64,000 nucleotides of DNA from JAFAMS01 sp963715815. GTDB taxonomy: Bacteria; Vulcanimicrobiota; Vulcanimicrobiia; Vulcanimicrobiales; Vulcanimicrobiaceae. Below the pieces are notes generated by a model that was not told the DNA's origin, made no database searches, and saw nothing but the letters and a program-made list of their open reading frames with translations. The DNA lies in assembly GCA_963715815.1 (NCBI GenBank), contig OY970278.1, forward strand, positions 1,364,001-1,428,000. The letters run 5' to 3'. A program made the translations under genes and the position numbers. Each line of letters begins with the position of its first letter. The first letter of the stretch is position 1. Shown here piece after piece: positions 41,376 through 49,420 of the stretch.

Positions 41376-43307
41376 CTATTTGTCCGTTCCATTGGCTGGT
41401 GCCAATCCAATTATTGCTTCGAGTTCGCGAAACCGCGCCTCGAGTTCGTCCATGACTCGCGCCGCGAGACCTAGGTCGGGTTCCTTGGCGGCGATTTCCA
41501 ATTGTCTCCATGCATCTGCGATCCGACCCGCGCAGACGTTCAGCGCCGAGCCTTTGCCGGCGTGAGCGGCTTCCGCCAGTTCGATTGTGTCTTGCCGCTC
41601 GAGTGCTTCGCGCGCTTTCGCGAATGTGTCGCCGGCAGTCGAGAGATACTCAACGACGATCGATCGCAGTTCCGACTCTTCGTCTTCGCCGATTAGATCT
41701 GCGAGCGCTAGAAAGTCGACCGACTGTGACTCTACAGGTTCGGTTCGCGTCTCGAGAGACTTCTGCGCACCCGCGCCAAGGAGCCCACCGATTTTCTGAG
41801 AGAGCTGCGAAAGGCTGGCCGGTTTGAGAACATACGTGTCCATGCCGGCCGCAAAGCAAAACTCCGCTTCGCCCTGAAGCGCGTTTGCGGTGAGGGCCAA
41901 AATTGGGAGATGGACGGACCGATCTTGTTCGTGTCGCCGGATCATTCGGGTCAATTCGAAACCGTTGACGTTCGGCATGTGACAATCGGTGATCAGCAAA
42001 TCGAACGGCTCGGCCAAATATGCGGCATATGCTTCTCGACCATCGTTCACGATCGTTGGCTTGATATTAAGCTTTGCGAGTTGCCGGCGAATCACGTTAC
42101 GTCCGGCAGGTTGATCTTCGGCAACAAGAACGCGGACGTTCGGGAAACTCATAAGCGTCTGCGCCGTCGGGCCGCCTGTCGAGGCCGCCGACGCTACATC
42201 ACTTGCGACATCGGCTACATCCAAGGAGAGCTCCACCAGAAACGTCGCTCCGTGACCCGGCTTGGACTCGATGCTGATTCGGCCGCCCATGGCCTCCGCG
42301 AGACGCTGGCAAATGGAAAGCCCAAGACCTGTTCCGCCAAAGCGCCGGCTCGTCGACTCATCGCCTTGTGAGAAAGGAGTGAAGAGTTTTTCCTGCACTT
42401 CGAGCGGAATGCCGATTCCCGTATCCGTGACGGCAAGCTGCAGCGCGATCTGTTTATCTGCTAGCGTCGCGTGACTCAGGCGCACGGTCACTTCTCCACG
42501 CTCGGTAAACTTGAGCGCGTTTCCGATCAGATTAAAGAGAATCTGCCGGAAGCGATACGGATCGCCATAACACCAAGGGATTGGTGCGTCGATCGACGCT
42601 TCGAGCTTGAGCCCTTTATTGGTCGCTAACAGCTTGAGGGTTTGAACAACCGTTTCGACGACCACAGCCGGTGCGTAAGGTGTACGCTCCAAGTGCAGCA
42701 TGCCGGCCTCGATCTTGGAAAAATCGAGAATGTCGTCGATCACGCGCAGAAGACCGCTGGCAGATTCGAGGATTAGCGCGAGCATTTCGTGCTGTTCCCG
42801 ATCGAGCTGTGTGAGCTCAAGCAGCTCGGTCATGCCGGCGATCGCATTCATGGGAGTGCGGAGCTCGTGGCTCATCGCAGCCAGGAATGCCGTTTTTGCG
42901 CGGCCGGATTCTTCGGCTGCGACCTGCGCCATATTAGTTCGCACAAGCTCTGTTTGCGCTTCGTCCCGAGCGACATCGTCACGCTCGATCGTCCGCTCGG
43001 CAAGCCGCTGCTTCAACTCTGCATTTGTGCGCGCCAGCTCGGTAATCGCTTCGTCTCGCGCGACGTCGTCGCGTTCGATGGTTCGCTCGGCGAGTCGTTG
43101 CTTTAGCTCTGCATTGGTGCGCGCGAGTTCGGTAAGGGCCTCGTCGCGCGCGACGTCGTCACGTTCGATCGTGCGCTCAGCCAAGCGCTGCTTCAGTTCC
43201 GCATTGGTGCGCGCGAGTCGCTGCTCGAGCTCCGCATTGGTGTTGGTGAGGTCGATGACGGCTTGGCGCAGCTCATCACCGTCGAGCTTTGTCGTCAGAC
43301 GTGACAC
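41376..43307 (-). CDS. Soluble hybrid histidine kinase (coiled-coil repeats, HisKA, HATPase, REC, Hpt)
   Basis: A 643-residue cytosolic kinase with no membrane segment or recognisable sensor domain. Residues 20-125 are coiled coil made of three 30-residue repeats (ARTNAELKQRLAERTIERDD). HisKA has its phospho-His at residue 147 in SHELRTPMNAI. HATPase_c spans about 255-375 with GNALKFTERG and GGTGLGLSI. The receiver spans about 395-515 with LLITDCHMPNVNG. A C-terminal Hpt domain has AHAGKGSAL. It overlaps the SRPBCC-like gene and is followed by a response regulator. It probably gets its input through the coiled coil. Confidence 0.92.
   Translation of the reverse strand: MSRLTTKLDGDELRQAVIDLTNTNAELEQRLARTNAELKQRLAERTIERDDVARDEALTELARTNAELKQRLAERTIERDDVARDEAITELARTNAELKQRLAERTIERDDVARDEAQTELVRTNMAQVAAEESGRAKTAFLAAMSHELRTPMNAIAGMTELLELTQLDREQHEMLALILESASGLLRVIDDILDFSKIEAGMLHLERTPYAPAVVVETVVQTLKLLATNKGLKLEASIDAPIPWCYGDPYRFRQILFNLIGNALKFTERGEVTVRLSHATLADKQIALQLAVTDTGIGIPLEVQEKLFTPFSQGDESTSRRFGGTGLGLSICQRLAEAMGGRISIESKPGHGATFLVELSLDVADVASDVASAASTGGPTAQTLMSFPNVRVLVAEDQPAGRNVIRRQLAKLNIKPTIVNDGREAYAAYLAEPFDLLITDCHMPNVNGFELTRMIRRHEQDRSVHLPILALTANALQGEAEFCFAAGMDTYVLKPASLSQLSQKIGGLLGAGAQKSLETRTEPVESQSVDFLALADLIGEDEESELRSIVVEYLSTAGDTFAKAREALERQDTIELAEAAHAGKGSALNVCAGRIADAWRQLEIAAKEPDLGLAARVMDELEARFRELEAIIGLAPANGTDK
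42958..43227. repeat. Three 90-bp in-frame repeats in the kinase gene
   Basis: Units begin at 42958, 43048 and 43138. The encoded 30-residue units are almost identical, while the DNA differs mainly at third codon positions. This indicates selection on the protein repeat rather than a recent duplication. Confidence 0.85.
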
Positions 43308-43810
43308 GAATTAAACAATGCGAACTCGGTCTCGAGAACCGCCTTCAGTCGTTCAAGCAACGCTCGGGCTATGGCTTGAGCGGCGTTGTCATCGAATAAG
43401 GAACGAAACATGGCTTGGAGAGAGAGAAACGGAGGATCGTATTTACCCTTGAGGGTGAGCTCCGTTCCGATCCCTAGCGGACGAATCGTAAACCTCCCCG
43501 TGAAACTAAGGCGCAAGTCGTGCGCAGAATGCCAGCGGATGTCGAGCCGGTCATCATAACGCCCGAGAAACGATTTATTCGGATGTGCCTTCACCTCGAC
43601 GGCGACGTTCTGTACGAACGCCAGCGCTTCGGGATTCGCGCCGTCTTTCTCGGGGAGAATCAGCTCGAGAGCATTTCCGTGCACTTGAAAGTGTTGCTCG
43701 AGACTACGCAGTACAATCGACGACGGACAGGCAATTTTTATGTGCAGGTCAACCCGGTCTCCCGCGTTCTCTTTTTTGAGCGTGAACGAATGGTGACCGC
43801 GTTCTTGCAT
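43295..43810 (-). CDS. SRPBCC/START-like protein
   Basis: A 171-residue protein. I start it at ATG 43810, which follows the STAS stop directly with GGA upstream. It has alternating beta strands, RPLGIGTELTLKGKYDPPFL in the middle and a long C-terminal helix (QAIARALLERLKAVLETEF). These are typical of the SRPBCC (Bet v1/START) fold with a hydrophobic ligand cavity. It overlaps the kinase start by 13 bases, so the two are coupled. A ligand-binding or kinase-input role is inferred. Confidence 0.7.
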   Translation of the reverse strand: MQERGHHSFTLKKENAGDRVDLHIKIACPSSIVLRSLEQHFQVHGNALELILPEKDGANPEALAFVQNVAVEVKAHPNKSFLGRYDDRLDIRWHSAHDLRLSFTGRFTIRPLGIGTELTLKGKYDPPFLSLQAMFRSLFDDNAAQAIARALLERLKAVLETEFALFNSCHV

Positions 43811-43811
43811 T

Positions 43812-44165
43812 CTAATTTCCGACAATCCAATTGGCCCTTCCGTATTCGGCATCGCTAATGCTTTCGAAGATTGCGAACGTGGTGTCCAATCCGGTCACAG
43901 CAAGCGTTCGGCGAGCGTCCTCGGTATGTACGACAAGACGCACTTCCCCATTTCGCATCCACATATGGTTTCGCAGTTTCGTCAGTTGCAAAAGAAAATT
44001 AGAATCTAGATGCTCCCCGTCCGAGCAGTCGATTATTGCAACGCTCGCATCATGTAGCCGAGCGAATGCGGTCCGCATGTCTCCCGAAGCGAAGTCATGC
44101 CGAGCAAGATAGACGGCAGCGGGAATCTCGAGCGCGGCAATCATCGACGGCGCCATCCCGCGCAC
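43812..44165 (-). CDS. STAS-domain protein
   Basis: A 117-residue STAS-fold protein of the anti-sigma-factor-antagonist type: the beta-alpha pattern around SVAIIDCSDGEHLDSNFLLQ carries Asp and Ser at the place of the phosphorylation loop, followed by LRNHMWMRNGEVRLVVHTED. It starts at GTG 44165 or ATG 44156 (MAPSMIAA); I cannot decide. It ends seven bases before the desaturase stop on the same strand and abuts the SRPBCC gene. It may be a phosphorylatable switch for the kinase pair. Confidence 0.75.
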   Translation of the reverse strand: MRGMAPSMIAALEIPAAVYLARHDFASGDMRTAFARLHDASVAIIDCSDGEHLDSNFLLQLTKLRNHMWMRNGEVRLVVHTEDARRTLAVTGLDTTFAIFESISDAEYGRANWIVGN

Positions 44166-44172
44166 GGAGCGC

Positions 44173-45045
44173 CTAATGTTCGTAGCTCTGCGGGGATCCC
44201 AGCTTGAAGCGTTGGATCATTGTCGGCGTCGGAACCTTGACGTCGCGCGCAATCTTCATCCACGCAAGCACCCTGACCGTCAACCAGGTGGCGTCGAACT
44301 CGAACCAGCGCAACCCGTGGCGCGCGGAGAACGGGAAGGCGTGGTGGTTGTTGTGCCAGCCCTCACCCCAGCCAAGCAGCGCGACCCACCAATTGTTCGT
44401 GGACTCATCGCCGGTGTTGAACGTTCGGTAACCGCTGTGGTGTGCGGCGCTATTGACTAGCCACGTGACGTGATACGTGACTACGATTCGAACGAAGATT
44501 CCCCAGATGACCCACGACCATCCGCCAATCGCAAACAACAAGATCGCAAGCGCGATCGTCCACAGCACGTACGTTCTCTCGAGGAACCGATAGAACGGAT
44601 CTCCCGCGAGGTCGGGTGTGATGCGTAGTTGTTCTTCCGTTGAGAGCCGCGCGTCATTGGGACGGTAGAGCCACTCAAAGTGACTCCACAGTAATCCGCG
44701 GTGAATGTCGTGTGGGTCCCCAGCTTTGTCGGTATGCGCATGATGAGCGCGATGTGTCGACACCCATTCAATCGGGCCGCCTTGCAGAGCCAAAACGCCG
44801 AGCAGGGAAGTTGCGTACTCTAACGGCTTCCGCAACTTCAAGCTGCGGTGCGTCAGCAGCCGGTGGTATCCGAGCGAGATGCCCCATGCGCCCGTCGCGT
44901 AGTAGAGCGCGATCATGACGAATAGGCCGCTCCAATGAAACGTGCCCGGGATAAAGGCGCACAGCGCACCGAGATGTACGACGGCAAGACCGCTGAAGGT
45001 GACCCAGCCTGGCGCGCGGCCGGTCGTGGATTTCAATGTCGCCAT
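44173..45045 (-). CDS. Acyl-CoA desaturase (delta-9-type fatty acid desaturase)
   Basis: An integral membrane diiron desaturase of about 290 residues. Three histidine boxes are present: HRLLTH, HRAHH (in WVSTHRAHHAHTDKAGD) and GWHNNHHAFP. Four hydrophobic segments surround them. The start is ATG 45045, with GGGAGAA upstream; an earlier TTG-type start would add 21 residues. It introduces a double bond into acyl chains, using a cytochrome b5- or ferredoxin-like partner not seen here. It precedes the signalling module on the same strand. Confidence 0.94.
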   Translation of the reverse strand: MATLKSTTGRAPGWVTFSGLAVVHLGALCAFIPGTFHWSGLFVMIALYYATGAWGISLGYHRLLTHRSLKLRKPLEYATSLLGVLALQGGPIEWVSTHRAHHAHTDKAGDPHDIHRGLLWSHFEWLYRPNDARLSTEEQLRITPDLAGDPFYRFLERTYVLWTIALAILLFAIGGWSWVIWGIFVRIVVTYHVTWLVNSAAHHSGYRTFNTGDESTNNWWVALLGWGEGWHNNHHAFPFSARHGLRWFEFDATWLTVRVLAWMKIARDVKVPTPTMIQRFKLGSPQSYEH

Positions 45046-45149
45046 GCTGATTCTCCCTTCCGGCATCCCTGCGGTGCGACTCCAATTGTACGCCCGTTCC
45101 AGCGTCAAATCTGTATAAAAGGAGACGGTGTGTCTTGCGGCCCGCTAGT

Positions 45150-46769
45150 CTAGGAGCCCGAATAGCCAAGCGCTGCGGAAAGCGGGCCGAGGAATTCGAG
45201 ATAGGGTTGCGAGCGTCCGATTGAACGATCGTAGAGCCGCTGGCGGACCTGTGTCGCGCTCGCGGTGCGAACGGGACGCTTAGCCGCCCAGAAATCCAAA
45301 CATTTCTCATCCCATTCCAAACCGCAGTACGCGATGAGCCGCCGTGCGTTTGTCTCGAAATCGGTAACGAAATCTTCGTATAGGACTTCGAGCATCGCGC
45401 CCGGCGGTAGTGCACTGCGCCATGAATCCATGAGCTTCTCATAGGCGCGATAGTAGTGACCCAGTTCGGTAAGGTCGCGCGCGAACGGTAAATCCCCGCT
45501 GAACAGGGTCGTAAAGCATGAAAAGCACGTGTCGACGGGGTCTCGTCGGACGTGAATCAAACGGGCGTTCGGTAATGCCAAATGCGCGATCCCGACGTAC
45601 TTGAAGTTGAGCGGCCATTTATCGGTCACGCGCGCTGCAGCCGGCGCGAGCGACTCGACGTATCGCGCGTAACGAACTCCGATCTTCCTTAAGGTCTCGG
45701 GTAAGTTCGATGGGATGCCGAGGACGTCGTCCGCGCCCTCGATCCACTTTTGGCTGCGCAGTGCTAGCTCGAACATACCAACTTCCTTTGGTGTGTACGC
45801 GGAGAGTTCTCCGCCGGCGTGCACCTCAGGGTGCGCCGCGAGTACCTGCTCAACGAGCGTTGTCCCCGAACGTGGCATTCCAAAAATAAGAATTGGTACA
45901 GGCGACCGATCGCCGCTTCCCTGTGCTGCACGAACTACATCTGCCGAAAAACTAGTTCGTATTGATTCAAACTCGCGAAGCGTCTGGATCTCGTCGTACG
46001 TTACCTTCGAACGTGCCAGCACATTGCCGTCGTAGTAATGCTGAGATGAGGCCTTGTAGTCACCGCGCTCGCCATATGCGTTTCCTAGTGCAAAGTGGAA
46101 CGCTACTCGATCGTCGATCGCCAAGGTGTCAGGGCGTTCGGCAATCGCTTCCATTTGCCGGAGATGACGCTCGTCGACGGGAACTCCAGCGTCGATGAGC
46201 ATCCGGTGGAAGTGGCCAACGTGCGGCGCCAAATCGACCGCGCGTTGATACGATGCTCGGGCACCGATAATGTCACCCATTTCGCGGAGCGCGTTTCCGA
46301 GATTGTAATGTGCATCTGCAAAATCGGGCGCGACGGAGAGCGCCCTTCGATACAAAGTGATGGCGTCGTCGAGCGACCCCATTTCATGCTGCGCACGCCC
46401 TAGACAATTGAGTGCTGCGGGAAGATCCGGCTGGAGCTCGAGGGCGCGCAGTAGTGGAGCGATTGCTTCGCTCGGCAGATGCGAGCGAATCAACGAATCG
46501 GCCTGATTGAGCAGTGCCAAGTTGCGATTATCGTGGATCGACGTGAGCCCGGGAGACAGCTCCATCGCGCGATCGTAGTGCGCGAGAGCCCGCTCAAATT
46601 CTCCGAGGCCGGCGAGTGCGAGTCCAAGATTGTTGTGCACTTCGGCAAGATTGTCGTCGAGCTGCAGAAGGCGTTCGTAGAGCGCGACTGCTTCAGCCAG
46701 GCGGCCGCTCTTGTGATGCTCCATCGCGCGCCCAAACAACTCTGGCCGCTCATCGTTGGCCCGCTCCAT
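45150..46769 (-). CDS. TPR-sulfotransferase
   Basis: A 539-residue protein. Residues 1-240 hold about six TPR units (NNLGLALAGLGEFERALAHY, YNLGNALREMGDIIGARASY). Residues 270-530 are a sulfotransferase: PAPS 5'-binding FGMPRSGTTLVEQVLAAHP and 3'-binding RRDPVDTCFS. I start it at ATG 46769, which has GAAGG at nine bases; a TTG 18 codons upstream lacks a site. It is cytosolic. The target may be a protein tyrosine, carbohydrate or lipid. The gene is divergent from the helicase gene. Confidence 0.9.
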   Translation of the reverse strand: MERANDERPELFGRAMEHHKSGRLAEAVALYERLLQLDDNLAEVHNNLGLALAGLGEFERALAHYDRAMELSPGLTSIHDNRNLALLNQADSLIRSHLPSEAIAPLLRALELQPDLPAALNCLGRAQHEMGSLDDAITLYRRALSVAPDFADAHYNLGNALREMGDIIGARASYQRAVDLAPHVGHFHRMLIDAGVPVDERHLRQMEAIAERPDTLAIDDRVAFHFALGNAYGERGDYKASSQHYYDGNVLARSKVTYDEIQTLREFESIRTSFSADVVRAAQGSGDRSPVPILIFGMPRSGTTLVEQVLAAHPEVHAGGELSAYTPKEVGMFELALRSQKWIEGADDVLGIPSNLPETLRKIGVRYARYVESLAPAAARVTDKWPLNFKYVGIAHLALPNARLIHVRRDPVDTCFSCFTTLFSGDLPFARDLTELGHYYRAYEKLMDSWRSALPPGAMLEVLYEDFVTDFETNARRLIAYCGLEWDEKCLDFWAAKRPVRTASATQVRQRLYDRSIGRSQPYLEFLGPLSAALGYSGS

Positions 46770-46878
46770 GCCCGGCGGCCTTCGCGGTTTGCCTTCCGGG
46801 TACTGCGTTTTCGCGGAATGCAACCATAGGGTCGGCTTGAGATGTCCTGAGTGCGGGTCATCTAACCAGACGGCCCCG

Positions 46879-48147
46879 ATGGAACCCCCTCACAGAAAAG
46901 ACCGTTTCATACAACCGCAACGTAATGCCGAAGAAATCCTAGCTCGCGTCGATCGTAACGCACAACGCGTCGCCATCGTCCACGAGTTGATCCGCCCAGA
47001 CGAAGCGTTCACCCTGACCGACGATCAAACGCGCGCGGTCGACACGATCACTCGGGGTCTCGGGAACGGCGTGTTCGAGCATCTGCTCCACGCTCCGACC
47101 GGCTCCGGCAAAACCGAAGTCCTCATGCGTGTCGCGCTACGAAGGGTGTTGGAAGGCGGCTATGCCGTAATCATCGCGCCGACGCGCGATCTTGTTCGCC
47201 AGCACGTCGCCTACTTTTCCGAACGCCTGGATGGGACTGGGTTGCGTATTGCCGAGATTCACGGTGGCGTCTCGCCGGCAGAGCGTCGCGCTGCGGAAGT
47301 CGCGGTGCGCGCAGGCGAAGCGCAAATCGTTATCGGTAGCGCGATGCTCATCTCGATCAAACATCTTTGGGATCTTGTCGATCGTGCGGCACTCACGATC
47401 ATCGATGACGTAAACGCCTTCGATGAGCGCGAACACTTGCGCTTGCTCGAGAATCTTGATTGCCCGCTCGTCTTTGCATCTGCGACGCCTGACGAATTGA
47501 AACCGTTCCTGACGCGCATCGGTGCGACCAAGAATGTCGCGCGCATGCGCGAGATGCCGTTCGACGTCAAGCCGACAAAGGTGCATAAGATTGAAGGCGT
47601 GTGGGGCGAGCCGCCGGCCGAACAGCTTTCACGCGCGGAAACGTATATTCGTGAACATCTGACGCGCGGTTCACGCATCTTCGCAATCGGGCGCACGCGT
47701 GGCGACATTCCACGGATCGCCGAACGTCTCGCGCATACCTACGAGATTGACGTGCAGCAGTTGCGCGGCGACATGGCGGACACCGCCGAACACCGCAAGC
47801 GCCATCGGCGCCGAGGCGTCGCTGCGGACCGCACCACAACACGCGTCGAGATGATGCAACAATTTCGCGATGGCGCGCCGTCCATTCTCGCCGCAACGAA
47901 TCTCGTTGGCAGCGGCCTTGACGTTCCAGCCGCCGACTTGATCGTGATTACGGATGCGGACGCGTTCGGAGAATCAGAAGTCGAACAGCTCATCGGCCGC
48001 GTCGGGCGCCGCGACCTTCCTTCAGACGCGGTGATGATAACCGGAACGACGCTTGAGAGAAATCCCTCGAAAAGTATGCCGACCGGTCGCGCTCGCACGT
48101 TTATGCCGCGCGGAATGCACAGCAAAAGCTTACGATTTAGGCGCTAA
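46879..48147 (+). CDS. DEAD/DEAH-box type helicase with altered motif II
   Basis: A 422-residue superfamily 2 helicase. Motif I is HAPTGSGKTEVLMRV, Ia IIAPTRDLVRQH, III FASATPDEL, V ATNLVGSGLDVPAADLIVI, VI IGRVGRR. Motif II, normally DEAD/DEAH, reads DDVNAFDE, an unusual change at an ATP-hydrolysis site. I start it at ATG 46879. The N-terminus has no extra domain. Partners are not obvious nearby. It may act on RNA or recombination intermediates, but the altered motif II leaves activity uncertain. Confidence 0.85.
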   Translation: MEPPHRKDRFIQPQRNAEEILARVDRNAQRVAIVHELIRPDEAFTLTDDQTRAVDTITRGLGNGVFEHLLHAPTGSGKTEVLMRVALRRVLEGGYAVIIAPTRDLVRQHVAYFSERLDGTGLRIAEIHGGVSPAERRAAEVAVRAGEAQIVIGSAMLISIKHLWDLVDRAALTIIDDVNAFDEREHLRLLENLDCPLVFASATPDELKPFLTRIGATKNVARMREMPFDVKPTKVHKIEGVWGEPPAEQLSRAETYIREHLTRGSRIFAIGRTRGDIPRIAERLAHTYEIDVQQLRGDMADTAEHRKRHRRRGVAADRTTTRVEMMQQFRDGAPSILAATNLVGSGLDVPAADLIVITDADAFGESEVEQLIGRVGRRDLPSDAVMITGTTLERNPSKSMPTGRARTFMPRGMHSKSLRFRR

Positions 48148-48159
48148 TCACCGCGCGCC

Positions 48160-48644
48160 TCAGGTAGAAAATGAACCGACTGCCAGCGAGAAGATGCAGG
48201 GAGTGCCGTTCGCGGTCCCATACACGGTGTAGCTCACGTTATATTTTGTCGCCGCCGCTAGCGTCGGAAGCGTGATGAATGTGTAGGAGACCGGTCCGAG
48301 CGGCGGCGGAGCCAGCGGACTCGGTAACGGTGATGGGGCCGGTTCCGGTGTTTGAGTCGTGATGACCGAGCCGGAGACGTTTGCTACCGTAAGCGTCTCG
48401 GAAGTGGTGGAAGCTCCGGTTACGATTACTTCTCCGATGCTCGGAGAGACGTTCGCAGTTCCGTTAGGTGGGTAGGCGAGAGCGACGGCATTGGGTCCGT
48501 CCTGTGCTGCCGCCTCCGCAAGGGCGCAGGCAGCTTCGGGACTCACGGAGCCGGCGGACGACTTTGAGGAGCTTCACCCCCACCGCAAGCGATCAGAACG
48601 GAAGTTACGCAAACTACGCAGAGAAGCAAAAATGCTCTTCGCAT
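48160..48644 (-). pseudogene. Small lipoprotein, frame broken after the signal peptide
   Basis: ATG 48644 opens a lipoprotein signal (MRRAFLLLCVVCVTSVLIAC then GGG), which ends at a TGA after EAPQSRPPAP. The body continues in another phase from VSPEAACALAEAAAQDGPN, through GEVIVTGASTTSETLTV, to the stop at 48160. Its linker PEPAPSPLPSPLAPPPLGP and the Ig-like strands match the lipoprotein at 39491-39915. In both genes the break lies within about 15 codons of the lipobox. One base lost or gained in CAAAG or GCTCCG would repair it. It converges on the helicase gene. Confidence 0.7.
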
Positions 48645-48702
48645 GTTGCGCGTATCCTATCACCGCCGAAGGCCGAATTCAACGCGCCAAATCACACCGC
48701 GT

Positions 48703-49407
48703 TTATGGTGTCGACAGTCTTGACGATTCTCCGGCCGGGAGCTGTTGATCGAATACGGTCAAGAGAATTGCATTGTCGGCATACTGTCCCATGAGCGTGA
48801 CGTAGTCGACGAGTTTCTCCGGACCAAGAAGTTGTAGAGCAGTGCGAAATGTTTTGGACGACAGCTTGCGCTTGCTGATCGCTTCGCGTCCCAGCGCGAT
48901 GAGCGCTGCGCTGCGCGGATCAAGTCCGTCTACGGCGCGATGATAACGCACGACATCGATCACGGCGGGATCGACACCTTCCTTAAGCGCGACCGGCTCA
49001 TGTGCGTTCCATTCGAAATCGGAATCGAGCTCGCGCGCCGTAACGAGGATTGCGACCTCCGCCAAGCGGCGATCGAGTCCGGCGTCGAAGCGAAGATAGC
49101 GGCTCGTCTGCACTTCGTACGCGTTAAGCTGCGGACTGTACATGCGGATGCCGCCGGGACCTTGTAAGCCAACCGGCGAGCGACCGTCGCCGGAAATCTT
49201 GTCGTACAGCTGTTTTGCGGCGTCGTCGAGCTGGTCGCGCTTCGGCAGAGGCAATCTATTTCGTGAATCCGGATACACGTCAGCCGGAAGCTCTCCGACA
49301 ACAGCCGCTTTCACGGGCGCCTGCTGCGTCGTGCCGACGGCGTAGCCTACCACGCCCGCAGCAAGAAGCATCACGAGCGTGATAGACACACGGAATCCGC
49401 GGTTCAA
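48703..49407 (-). CDS. Carboxymuconolactone decarboxylase-like (AhpD-fold) protein
   Basis: A 234-residue protein. The N-terminus is a signal anchor (VSITLVMLLAAGVVGYAVG). The rest is helical and resembles the CMD/AhpD family: LAEVAILVTARELDSDFEWN followed by HEPVALKEGVDPAVIDVVR. The Cys-x-x-Cys of peroxidases is absent, so a peroxide-reducing role is unlikely. The best start is TTG 49407, 13 bases after the glutamine synthetase stop. It is probably cotranscribed with glnA. Confidence 0.82.
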   Translation of the reverse strand: MNRGFRVSITLVMLLAAGVVGYAVGTTQQAPVKAAVVGELPADVYPDSRNRLPLPKRDQLDDAAKQLYDKISGDGRSPVGLQGPGGIRMYSPQLNAYEVQTSRYLRFDAGLDRRLAEVAILVTARELDSDFEWNAHEPVALKEGVDPAVIDVVRYHRAVDGLDPRSAALIALGREAISKRKLSSKTFRTALQLLGPEKLVDYVTLMGQYADNAILLTVFDQQLPAGESSRLSTP

Positions 49408-49420
49408 CGCGATCGGTCGT

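Noticed and set aside
42700..43314. Plus-strand Ser/Ala/Arg-rich frame
   Set aside because: Antisense shadow of the kinase coiled coil.
45070..45125. Promoter for the desaturase (TTGACG and TACAAT)
   Set aside because: Spacing of 12 bases is too short for a standard promoter.
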